The notes: a model not told the origin generated them from the letters alone. A DNA stretch of 7,085 bases from JAIXRY01 sp964444515 (GCA_964444515.1 CAYUGY010000029.1:1-7085), one strand, 5' to 3'; positions 1-5,618 are shown, counted from the stretch's first letter. Numbers and translations are program-made.

Positions 1-2321
1 TTTTCAGCAAAGATAGATCGGAGCAAACGTTCTTCTGGAGTCAATTCTGTTTCTCCTTTTGGTGTAATTTTTCCAACCAAGATATCACCTTCGCGGAGTT
101 CAGCACCCACACGAACGATTCCGTCTTCATCCAAATCTTTCAATTTGATTTCACCAACGTTTGGAATATCTCGAGTAGTTACTTCGGGACCAAGCTTGGT
201 ATCACGCACCGTACAAGTATATTCTTCGATGTGCACTGAAGTGAACTTACTGTGTTTGATCAAACGTTCTGAGATAATGATCGCATCTTCGTAGTTTTGA
301 CCGTTCCATGGCATGAATGCAACGAACGCGTTTTGTCCGATTGCCATTTGTCCACCATCAGTTGATGAAGCATCAGCGATGACCATACCTTTCTTCAATT
401 TTTGCCCCATAGACACGATTGGTCGTTGGTTGAATGCATTGAATCCGTTTGTTTGTGAGAATGATTTCAATGTTTGTGTGTGTTTCTTGCCTTGTTTGTC
501 TTCGATGATAATCTTTGCAGAATCAACGTGAACAACTTCACCATCAACAGCTGCGAGTACCATACGCCCACAATCTTTTGCTGCAAGTTCTTCCATACCT
601 GTTGAAACAAGTGGAGCTTCTGGACGAATACATGGCACCGCTTGGCGTTGCATGTTTGATCCCATGAGTGAACGGTTCGCATCATCGTGATCGAGGAACG
701 GAATCATAGAAGCCGCGATTGAGAATGGTTGGTTTGTTGCAACGTCTACAAAGTGTAGATCTGCTGGCTTTACCAAACCTGGAATTGTTTTGACACGAGC
801 ACCAACGTATTCGTCAGTGATAGTTCCTTTGTCATCGTAGTTCAATGCTGCGTGAGCGATAGTGTATTCTTCTTCTTCAAGCGCGTTCAAATACACGATT
901 TCACTCGTGATTTTTCCGTTCTTTACTTTTGCATATGGAGTTTCGATGATACCGAATTCATTGATTTTCGCATATGTTGCAAGGTGAACAACGAGACCGA
1001 TGTTCGGACCTTCAGGAGTTTGAATCGGACAAACACGTCCGTAGTGAGAAGTGTGCACGTCACGAACTTCAAGTGAAGCACGTTCACGAGTAAGTCCTCC
1101 AGAACCGAGCGCTGAAAGACGGCGCAAGTGCTCTGTTTCTGCCAAGACATTTTCTTGGTCCATGAATTGTGACAATTGGTTTGTAGTAAAAAATTCTTTG
1201 ATACGAGCTTGGAGTGGGCGTTGGTTGATGATTTGCATTGGCATTGCAGTTGCAACATCAATCGTAGACATACGGTCTTGTACGTTACGCTTGATTTGTG
1301 TCATACCGACACGAATCTTTGCTTGGATCATTTCTCCCATAAACTTTACGCGACGCTTTCCAAGGTGATCGATATCATCTGGTTTTGCGTTTGGAGTGAT
1401 ATTCAATGTCATTGTGTGGGCAACGATCATTGTCAAATCTTCCTTTGTCAAAAGTTTTTGTTCGAGAGCTTTTTTGTCAGTAGGTTTACCGAGTTGTTGG
1501 TTGAGACGAAAACGTCCAACAGGTGAAATGTCATATCGGTCAGCTCCAAAGAGTGAGTCGATGTATCCTTTTGCGTTATCAGCAGTTGCTAGGTCTCCAT
1601 CACGCAAACGTTTGTAGATTTCTACATATGAATCGTTCAAATTCTTTGCAGTATCTTTTTCGATAGAAAGCGCAATCAAAGCTTCGTGCTTTGTACCTGC
1701 AAATGCCTTCATAATAGCTTCATCAGTATGGTAGCCCATAACGCGAAGCAATGATGTGATAGGGAACTTACGTTTTTTGTCGATACGTACAGACAAGGTA
1801 CCGTCTTGTTCAGTTTCAATTTCCATCCATACTCCACGAGCAGGAATAACCTTTGCACCGAACACACGTTTTCCTTTCAAGTCTTGGTCGATGAAGAACA
1901 CACCAGCAGAACGAGCAAGTTGTGGCACGATAACACGTTCCACTCCGTTGATCATAAATGTTCCACGAGTAGTCATCATTGGCAAATCAGACAAGAAAAT
2001 TTCTTGTTCTTTTGTAGAACCAGTGATTTTATTCAAAAGACGGAAACGAACTTTGATTGGCACTTCGTATGTCAACTTGTTGGCACGCGCATGCTCTTCA
2101 TCAAATTTCGGTTCACCGACAGTGAACGAAACAATTTCCAATTCAAATTTCTTTTCAGAATAATCTTTGATTGGAGTGAACTCATTGAATACTTCTTTGA
2201 GTCCTTGTTCGACGAGCCACTTATAAGAAGCTAGTTGATTCTCGATAAGATTCGGGAATTCAACCAACGGCTTTTTGTACTTTGAAAAGTACTTTTTCTT
2301 CCGTGTTGCAATATCTTTCAT
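1..2321 (-). CDS. rpoB: DNA-directed RNA polymerase subunit beta, N-terminal 773 codons (partial)
   Basis: This is the beta subunit of RNA polymerase, which forms one side of the active-site cleft and the rifamycin pocket. The reading frame is open from ATG 2321 to the left edge, so the C-terminal third is outside the window. Visible landmarks are FMINGVERV at residues 122-130, the rifampicin region starting QLSQFMDQ at 382, LTRERAS followed by EVRDVH and HYGRVCPIQTPEGPNIGL, LMGSNMQRQAVP, and MPWNGQNYEDA at 670-680 with the E678/D679 pair. The rifamycin-contact positions equivalent to E. coli D516, H526 and S531 are unchanged (D388, H398, S403). Residues around them are unusual: V392, L399 and S407 replace the usual Pro, Lys and Pro. 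ATG 2321 is chosen because an in-frame TAG lies 30 bases upstream and the protein begins as the family does. There is no Shine-Dalgarno sequence. rplJ/rplL do not precede it; it has its own promoter. Confidence 0.98.
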   Translation of the reverse strand, partial: MKDIATRKKKYFSKYKKPLVEFPNLIENQLASYKWLVEQGLKEVFNEFTPIKDYSEKKFELEIVSFTVGEPKFDEEHARANKLTYEVPIKVRFRLLNKITGSTKEQEIFLSDLPMMTTRGTFMINGVERVIVPQLARSAGVFFIDQDLKGKRVFGAKVIPARGVWMEIETEQDGTLSVRIDKKRKFPITSLLRVMGYHTDEAIMKAFAGTKHEALIALSIEKDTAKNLNDSYVEIYKRLRDGDLATADNAKGYIDSLFGADRYDISPVGRFRLNQQLGKPTDKKALEQKLLTKEDLTMIVAHTMTLNITPNAKPDDIDHLGKRRVKFMGEMIQAKIRVGMTQIKRNVQDRMSTIDVATAMPMQIINQRPLQARIKEFFTTNQLSQFMDQENVLAETEHLRRLSALGSGGLTRERASLEVRDVHTSHYGRVCPIQTPEGPNIGLVVHLATYAKINEFGIIETPYAKVKNGKITSEIVYLNALEEEEYTIAHAALNYDDKGTITDEYVGARVKTIPGLVKPADLHFVDVATNQPFSIAASMIPFLDHDDANRSLMGSNMQRQAVPCIRPEAPLVSTGMEELAAKDCGRMVLAAVDGEVVHVDSAKIIIEDKQGKKHTQTLKSFSQTNGFNAFNQRPIVSMGQKLKKGMVIADASSTDGGQMAIGQNAFVAFMPWNGQNYEDAIIISERLIKHSKFTSVHIEEYTCTVRDTKLGPEVTTRDIPNVGEIKLKDLDEDGIVRVGAELREGDILVGKITPKGETELTPEERLLRSIFAE

Positions 2322-2355
2322 ATATAAAGGATATGCATCATTTACAGACTAAAAT

Positions 2356-2400
2356 AATAAAAAGCAAAAAACACACGTTTCCGCGCTTTTTCTTTTTATT
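2356..2400 (-). promoter_or_regulatory. Long hairpin in the rpoB leader, possible attenuator
   Basis: In the transcript, arm 2400-2392 (AATAAAAAG) pairs with 2364-2356 (CTTTTTATT). The pairing continues inward through an A5/U run and a CGCG/CGUG stem to a GAAA tetraloop at 2381-2378. The 3' arm is U-rich and is followed by UUAUUUU-like sequence, so it resembles an intrinsic attenuator ending 35 bases before the rpoB ATG. Two inner pairs are G-U in the rpoB-sense RNA but would be A-C mismatches in the opposite RNA, which favours function in the rpoB direction. The role is inferred. Confidence 0.5.
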
Positions 2401-2495
2401 TATTTATAGAGTGTAAAATCAGCAAAAAAATCGGTAAATTAACACACTGATAAAGATCAATTTCACCCACAACTCAATCAATCAATCGTGGATAA

Positions 2496-2524
2496 AATAT
2501 ACCAAATCCCCCACCCTCTGTCAA
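2496..2524 (-). promoter_or_regulatory. Strong extended -10 promoter for rpoB
   Basis: On the minus strand a perfect -35 TTGACA (2524-2519) is followed after exactly 17 bases by TATATT (2501-2496), which matches the -10 consensus at five of six positions. A TG dinucleotide one base before the hexamer makes it an extended -10. The spacer is unusually G-rich. The predicted start near 2489 gives an rpoB leader of about 168 bases. Promoter placement is inference from consensus, but this is the best match in the window. Confidence 0.8.
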
Positions 2525-2712
2525 TCAGTTTTCCACAGGACAATTTTGGGGATTATGATATCAAACCCGCTCGTCGAAATTTATTCACACTTTCAACATA
2601 TCTATTTCAAAATGACCAAAAACATTAGGTGATAAAATTGATTCTATGTGATGATATTCTTGCACCACACGAAAATACTAGAAATTTTCTGATCGAAGAA
2701 TTTAACAATTAA

Positions 2713-2718
2713 TACAAT
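2713..2718 (+). promoter_or_regulatory. -10-like hexamer directly before the DUF1508-like gene
   Basis: TACAAT matches the -10 consensus at five of six positions and ends nine bases before ATG 2728, so a transcript would start near 2725 with about three bases of leader. No convincing -35 hexamer stands at the right distance. The surroundings are AT-rich, so chance is possible. It fits the pattern at other starts in this window. Confidence 0.4.
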
Positions 2719-2727
2719 AAATATTCT

Positions 2728-2916
2728 ATGAAAAAATTAATAGGCACTATTTCTACAGATAAAAAAGGAGAAAAAAGAGCGACCATTAAGAGTAAAGGTA
2801 ATCACAAAAAGATCATGATTACTGAAGGTTATAAAAACAAAGAACACGCAAAAAATGTTCTTAAGAAACTTGGTTTCAAGAAAGCAGACATAAAGGATTT
2901 AACAAAAAAGAAATAA
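2728..2916 (+). CDS. Small lysine-rich DUF1508/YegP-like protein
   Basis: This 62-residue protein has about 20 lysines and no membrane segment, so it is strongly basic and cytosolic. After a short beta-like start (KLIGTIST), residues 17-49 resemble one repeat of the DUF1508 (YegP) family: a strand ending in K, a short turn, then a motif of the form 'I-T-E-G-Y-K-N-K-E-H-A-K-N', which recalls the family's 's-E-G-Y-x-s-k-x-x-A-k-n' pattern, then an amphipathic helix. The family has no firmly established biochemical role; the charge would suit nucleic-acid binding, but that is inference. ATG 2728 is the only sensible start, with no ribosome binding site and a -10-like hexamer just upstream. It is divergent from rpoB and its stop codon lies inside a perfect palindrome. 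Gene reality is well supported; the family call is moderate. Confidence 0.7.
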   Translation: MKKLIGTISTDKKGEKRATIKSKGNHKKIMITEGYKNKEHAKNVLKKLGFKKADIKDLTKKK

Positions 2917-2940
2917 CAGACTCTGAATCTGTTATTTCTT
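2908..2940. repeat. Perfect 13-bp palindrome containing the stop codon of the 2728 gene
   Basis: AAGAAATAACAGA (2908-2920) and its exact reverse complement (2928-2940) enclose a seven-base loop. The TAA stop at 2914-2916 is inside the left arm. The right arm is U-rich, but no clear U tract follows, so alone it is a weak terminator. It may act with the next hairpin, or protect the mRNA 3' end. Confidence 0.6.
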
Positions 2941-2956
2941 AGAAAGACTATTCATT

Positions 2957-2997
2957 AAAAGACCAGATATTCTAGTAACACTGGTCTTTTTAATTTT
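2957..2997. terminator. Bidirectional intrinsic terminator between convergent genes
   Basis: AAAAGACCAG (2957-2966) pairs with CTGGTCTTTT (2981-2990) around a 14-base loop. On the plus strand TTTTTAATTTT follows, a good U tract for ending the DUF1508-like transcript. Read on the minus strand, the same stem could end the 297-residue gene transcript, with a weaker U run. Convergent genes on both sides support this. Confidence 0.75.
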
Positions 2998-3045
2998 AAA
3001 ACAATTTATTTCATTAAATGACAATTTTTTGGGGAAAACAATGTT

Positions 3046-3939
3046 TTATTGCCCTATCTTTTCTAAATCAGATCTCAATTCAGCAATTATATCCTTTAAT
3101 GACATATCTTTCTTGTAAAAATCAAAAACTTCAATAAGAGACTCTAAAGATTCGGCCTCCCAAGCATTCTTACTAATATCAAGTTTATTTAAAGCTGATT
3201 TCACTGTCTCCTTTGTAACATTACCTCCAATAAAATTAAAAACATCTAATTCATGTTGATCAATATTTTCGTTTTCATCATTTTGAGCTTCAGGCCAATC
3301 ATTTACAGAAGCAAGCAAAAGAGTTATTACCTTCCTGCTATGTTCAGGTAAGTTTTTCGATTCTTGAATCTTTTCTAATTCATCTATAGTTAGCTTTTCA
3401 TTAAATAGTCTATTTTTCTTAAGTATTTGTTTAATAGATTCAGGAACTTGATTTCCTATAATCAATTCACCCGCACGAGCATTCTCATCTTCTTTAATAT
3501 GAGGAAAATCTGAATCTGACAACAAAACAAAAGCTCTTTTCTCGCTTTTTATTAACAAAATATGATCACCTGGCGACTTCCTATCAGACGCGTATTTTTG
3601 AATTTTAGTTACATATTCGTTAGGAACATAATATATAGCAGAATAACAAAGCTCTTCTATTTCATTATAAATAGCTGCTGTCTGTTTAATATCAAGTACT
3701 CGGCACAATCCACCGAAACCAGCAACGAAAGGATATAAAATATAAGAAAATATATTTTTACAGCACCAACCACTCCACAAAACTTCTACGGAAGGATTGT
3801 TTTTTAAAGTCTCATTATAAAAACACTTTGGTTTCGAGCCAAAAGTTTGAATCAAAACAGAAAATTCTGGGTTATTAAAATCTGAATTTTGAGAAAGTTC
3901 ACTGAGACAATTAATTATATTTTTTGAATTAAATACCAT
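3046..3939 (-). CDS. Hypothetical protein, 297 residues, no family recognised
   Basis: I do not recognise this protein. It starts with ATG 3939 and ends with TAA at 3046-3048. No export signal is apparent at the N-terminus. A hydrophobic, aromatic and Gly-rich stretch at about residues 62-80 could be a buried core or one membrane-associated segment. Six cysteines (C11, C39, C59, C60, C79, C98) all lie in the first third, with a WCC motif at 58-60, but no regular metal-site spacing is evident. From about residue 165 the sequence is charged and probably helical: one helical segment covers roughly 180-215, an acidic Asn/Glu linker is near 217-229, and a final helical domain covers 240-297. By eye it is richer in A+T and lysine/asparagine codons than rpoB, trmD or rnr. 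It sits downstream of trmD, where rplS often lies. This suggests an accessory or recently acquired gene. Confidence 0.75.
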   Translation of the reverse strand: MVFNSKNIINCLSELSQNSDFNNPEFSVLIQTFGSKPKCFYNETLKNNPSVEVLWSGWCCKNIFSYILYPFVAGFGGLCRVLDIKQTAAIYNEIEELCYSAIYYVPNEYVTKIQKYASDRKSPGDHILLIKSEKRAFVLLSDSDFPHIKEDENARAGELIIGNQVPESIKQILKKNRLFNEKLTIDELEKIQESKNLPEHSRKVITLLLASVNDWPEAQNDENENIDQHELDVFNFIGGNVTKETVKSALNKLDISKNAWEAESLESLIEVFDFYKKDMSLKDIIAELRSDLEKIGQ

Positions 3940-3948
3940 GTTGAAATA

Positions 3949-3954
3949 ATTATA
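3949..3954 (-). promoter_or_regulatory. Perfect -10 hexamer just before the 297-residue gene
   Basis: The minus strand reads TATAAT at 3954-3949, nine bases before ATG 3939. The predicted start near 3942 leaves about three leader bases. No -35 match is found 16-18 bases upstream; that stretch is a homopolymer run. The region is AT-rich, which lowers the weight of a single hexamer. Confidence 0.5.
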
Positions 3955-3975
3955 TCATTTTATTAAATAATTTTT

Positions 3976-4692
3976 TTAAGTTTTCTTATTCTTCTTCCAC
4001 TCTTCAATCTTCTTATGATCACCTGAAAGTAGTACTGGTGGAACCTTATACTTCTTCAACTTCCCTTCTTTGTTTTTTATTTCAATCACTTCTGGACGAG
4101 TATAGATTTCACTTGATGACACACGTTCTTCTTCACGAGAATCGAAGTTGCCGAGCACTCCTTCAACTTGACGAGAAATTGAATCGATGAGCACCATTGC
4201 TGGAATTTCTCCACCAGTCAGCACATAATCCCCGATTGAAACTTCTTCCACATCCGCAATACCTTTGGTTAGGTCTTTCAAGATTTTTACTGCACGAGAA
4301 TCAATCCCTTCATAGCGTCCACAAATCATAATGATATGTTCGTATTTACTCGAAACATTTTTTGCATATGCAGTATCAAAACCTTTACCACTTGGTGAGA
4401 AGTTTATAATTTTGATTTTTCCTTTCTTAATTTTCTTTACGATAGATTGCACAGCTTTAACAATCGGTTCTGCCATCAGTACCATTCCTGGACCACCCGC
4501 ATATGGACGCTCATCGATTTGTAGAGAGATGTTTCCATCTGGCCAAACTTTGCGATATTTACCAGTCACAAATTTGCGAGGATTCACGAAATCAACCTTG
4601 ATTTTCTTTTGTTTGATTGCTCGCGCCAAAATAGATTCGCCGAGATACGAATCAAACATTTCTGGAAATAGCGTGACGATATGGAATTTCAT
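3976..4692 (-). CDS. trmD: tRNA (guanine-37-N1)-methyltransferase TrmD
   Basis: TrmD uses S-adenosylmethionine to methylate N1 of G37 beside the anticodon, preventing +1 frameshifting. It is a dimeric SPOUT enzyme with a trefoil knot. Visible motifs are TLFPEMF (7-13), DERPYAGGPGMV (60-71), SPSGKGF (99-105), ICGRYEGIDSR (123-133), SIGDYVLTGGE (152-162), the knot-region R174 (E. coli R154), GVLGN (178-182), YTRPE (197-201) and VPPVLLSGDH (217-226). Two things are odd. By motif spacing, the position of the E. coli catalytic base D169 is E189, and the usual DSF motif is missing with about four residues deleted before YTRP. The protein also stops at 238 residues, just after the LLSGDH..I..W motif, lacking most of the C-terminal segment of E. 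coli TrmD (255 residues). It has its own promoter. rimM is absent upstream and rplS is absent downstream. Confidence 0.96.
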   Translation of the reverse strand: MKFHIVTLFPEMFDSYLGESILARAIKQKKIKVDFVNPRKFVTGKYRKVWPDGNISLQIDERPYAGGPGMVLMAEPIVKAVQSIVKKIKKGKIKIINFSPSGKGFDTAYAKNVSSKYEHIIMICGRYEGIDSRAVKILKDLTKGIADVEEVSIGDYVLTGGEIPAMVLIDSISRQVEGVLGNFDSREEERVSSSEIYTRPEVIEIKNKEGKLKKYKVPPVLLSGDHKKIEEWKKNKKT

Positions 4693-4699
4693 TGTTTGA

Positions 4700-4728
4700 A
4701 TAATACAATATTTTCACGCTTATGTCCA
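4700..4728 (-). promoter_or_regulatory. trmD promoter predicting a leaderless mRNA
   Basis: The minus strand has TGGACA (4728-4723, five of six to the -35 consensus), exactly 17 bases, then TATTAT (4705-4700, five of six). Only seven bases separate the -10 from ATG 4692, so the predicted start at 4693 leaves about one leader base. The -35 lies immediately beyond the khpA terminator, which makes trmD a separate transcription unit. Confidence 0.7.
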
Positions 4729-4731
4729 AAC

Positions 4732-4763
4732 AAAAAAAAATACGCGATGCCGGCGTATTTTTT
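4732..4763 (-). terminator. Intrinsic terminator of khpA
   Basis: On the minus strand a stem of AAAAAATACGC (4763-4753) pairs with GCGTATTTTTT (4745-4735) around a seven-base loop, and the U run continues to 4732, nine U in total. It starts 26 bases after the khpA stop. On the plus strand the stem also ends in six T, but no plus-strand gene needs it. Confidence 0.85.
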
Positions 4764-4789
4764 CATTTCACTATTGTAATCTATAGAAA

Positions 4790-5098
4790 TTACAGATCTT
4801 TCAAGTCAGCTAATGCTTCATCGATTGATTTCGAAGCTGGATGTGAACCTCCAACAGGTTCATTGATTTTCAAATTCACTCGTGCGTTATTTTTCATTCC
4901 CATCACACGAAGCAATGTACGGATTGCCTTGGCAGTATTACCTTGGCGTCCGATGATCTTCCCCATATCAGACGGGTCTACCGTCAATGAAATAAGAACT
5001 CCCATTTCATCAACTGTTCGATCGATCACTACTTTTTCTGGCTGATCAACCAATGCTTTCACTAAATATTCAAGAAACGCTTTGTCGTCGTACTGCAT
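4790..5098 (-). CDS. khpA: KH-domain RNA-binding protein KhpA (YlqC-like)
   Basis: This is a single KH-domain protein of 102 residues that binds RNA in the cytosol. In other bacteria KhpA partners KhpB and acts as an RNA chaperone; no KhpB is visible here. It opens with the family-typical YLVKALVDQPEKVVID (11-26). The nucleic-acid-gripping loop is GKIIGRQG (46-53), a canonical G-x-x-G motif, followed by a helix NTAKAIRTLLRVMG. Usual homologues are about 75-80 residues; here a tail from about residue 80 (INEPVGGSHPASKS, then an acidic helix) adds roughly 20. Its position between rpsP and trmD is the classic one, but strong terminators on both sides make it monocistronic. There is no Shine-Dalgarno sequence. 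A perfect -10 hexamer about 50 bases upstream suggests a leader of about 43 bases. Confidence 0.93.
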   Translation of the reverse strand: MQYDDKAFLEYLVKALVDQPEKVVIDRTVDEMGVLISLTVDPSDMGKIIGRQGNTAKAIRTLLRVMGMKNNARVNLKINEPVGGSHPASKSIDEALADLKDL

Positions 5099-5103
5099 AA
5101 AAG

Positions 5104-5153
5104 AATGTCTAAGTTTTTAATGCGCACCTTTCGAGTGGCTTAGATTCATTATA
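5104..5153 (-). promoter_or_regulatory. khpA promoter -10 and overlapping inverted repeat
   Basis: The minus strand carries a perfect TATAAT at 5153-5148, predicting a start near 5141 and a 43-base leader; no good -35 is seen 16-18 bases upstream. An imperfect inverted repeat, with TCTAAG at 5108-5113 against CTTAGA at 5139-5144 plus AATG/CATT flanks, spans the predicted start and leader. It could be an operator or an RNA structure. The pairing is visible; the role is inferred. Confidence 0.45.
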
Positions 5154-5219
5154 TAAATTTATTTAGCATTATCGTTGTGGATAGTGCGAGAAATATTTTC
5201 TTTATTAAAAATAAAAAGT

Positions 5220-5322
5220 TAGTAGTAAGTAGTTAGTGCTTAGTAGTTTTTCGAAGAATCAAAAGAGCGAAGCCGTAGGCTTCGCTCTTTTTCTACTTAC
5301 TACTTTCTACTAACTACTTACT
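5220..5322. repeat. Nested TAG-rich inverted repeat around the rpsP terminator
   Basis: Low-complexity runs built from TAG, TAAG and TTAG words flank a terminator. The 14-mer AGTAAGTAGTTAGT (5224-5237) has its exact reverse complement at 5309-5322, and similarity continues imperfectly inward on both sides. The right arm contains the rpsP TAG stop (5316-5314) and its last codons. It looks like a small non-coding palindromic element or locally duplicated sequence rather than an insertion sequence: there is no transposase and no target duplication that I could identify. Confidence 0.6.
5261..5295. terminator. Strong intrinsic terminator after rpsP, symmetric
   Basis: AAAAGAGCGAAGCC (5261-5274) pairs perfectly with 5278-5291 around the three-base loop GTA, a 14-bp stem. 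The A and T runs on both flanks make it usable in either direction; the minus-strand use would end rpsP about 20 bases after its stop. It isolates rpsP from khpA. Confidence 0.88.
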
Positions 5323-5610
5323 CTTTCTTTTAGTTGTGATAGATTTTTTCGGAAGTACGTTTTTCTTTGTTCCTTCGATAACTTTTTGGTGAACCAAGAA
5401 GTTATGAACTGTTTGTGAAGGTTGTGCACCGTTCGCAATCCAGTGAAGCACTCGGTCTTTTTTCAAAGTAACGAGGTCTGCTTTTGGAGCATATGAACCC
5501 AATATTTCTAAAAACTTTCCACTTTTTGTACTGTTTTTTGAGTCAGTCAAAACAACGCGAAATTGGGCGTCATTCTTTCTTCCTGTTCTAAGTAGTCTGA
5601 TTGCTAACAT
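5314..5610 (-). CDS. rpsP: 30S ribosomal protein S16
   Basis: S16 is an early-binding protein of the 30S 5' domain, important for assembly. The 98-residue protein begins MLAIRLLRTGRKNDAQFRVV, the family's typical start, then has a TDS loop at 22-24 and a conserved FLEILGSYAP segment, followed by a helix with HWIANGAQPSQTV. The tail after about residue 80 is lysine-rich and disordered (KKNVLPKKS, then TTKRKSK), as in many S16 proteins. The frame is open upstream to 5742, but ATG 5610 is chosen because it gives the canonical N-terminus, and a -10 hexamer ends eight bases before it; the longer start would overlap the divergent rnr and add an atypical hydrophobic stretch. There is no Shine-Dalgarno sequence. 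The TAG stop lies in the right arm of an inverted repeat. Confidence 0.95.
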   Translation of the reverse strand: MLAIRLLRTGRKNDAQFRVVLTDSKNSTKSGKFLEILGSYAPKADLVTLKKDRVLHWIANGAQPSQTVHNFLVHQKVIEGTKKNVLPKKSITTKRKSK

Positions 5611-5618
5611 ATGGAGAG

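Larger units (their letters stand above)
2322..2727. other. Divergent intergenic region with DnaA-box-like motifs
   Basis: This 406-base gap separates rpoB from the small plus-strand gene. Besides the rpoB promoter and leader hairpin it contains three DnaA-box-like 9-mers: TTATCCACG on the minus strand (2495-2487, one mismatch to TTATCCACA), TTTTCCACA (2529-2537) and TTATTCACA (2581-2589, a full TTATNCACA match). There is also a short TCAA tandem repeat (2474-2487). No plausible coding region or structural RNA was found. Whether the boxes mean an origin, DnaA control of rpoB or chance is unresolved. Confidence 0.4.

Noticed and set aside
1756..2234. Two overlapping plus-strand frames of 135 and 142 residues
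   Set aside because: Both are antisense to the N-terminal part of rpoB, which is certain; neither resembles a protein family.
2399..2473. Short leader peptide (GTG start, 24 codons) in the rpoB leader
   Set aside because: There is no ribosome binding site, no amino-acid run suggesting attenuation, and many equally short frames exist in AT-rich leader sequence.
2322..2727. Chromosomal origin of replication
   Set aside because: The three boxes are too few and two are imperfect; dnaA is not visible, and gene orientation to the right does not fit a bidirectional origin. Kept only as a finding to test.
3955..3975. Terminator after trmD
   Set aside because: Only a weak A/T-only palindrome without a stable stem is present, so I cannot say whether trmD reads into the 297-residue gene.
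4331..4699. 122-residue plus-strand open frame
   Set aside because: It is antisense to conserved trmD motifs and would include the trmD start and promoter region; low-quality shadow frame.
5176..5184. Further DnaA-box-like 9-mer (TGTGGATAG on the plus strand)
   Set aside because: It is isolated, has one mismatch and is over 2.5 kb from the other boxes; such 9-mers occur by chance.
5220..5322. CRISPR-like repeat array
   Set aside because: The TAG-rich words are degenerate and contiguous, with no regular spacers and no cas genes; the structure is an inverted repeat around a terminator.
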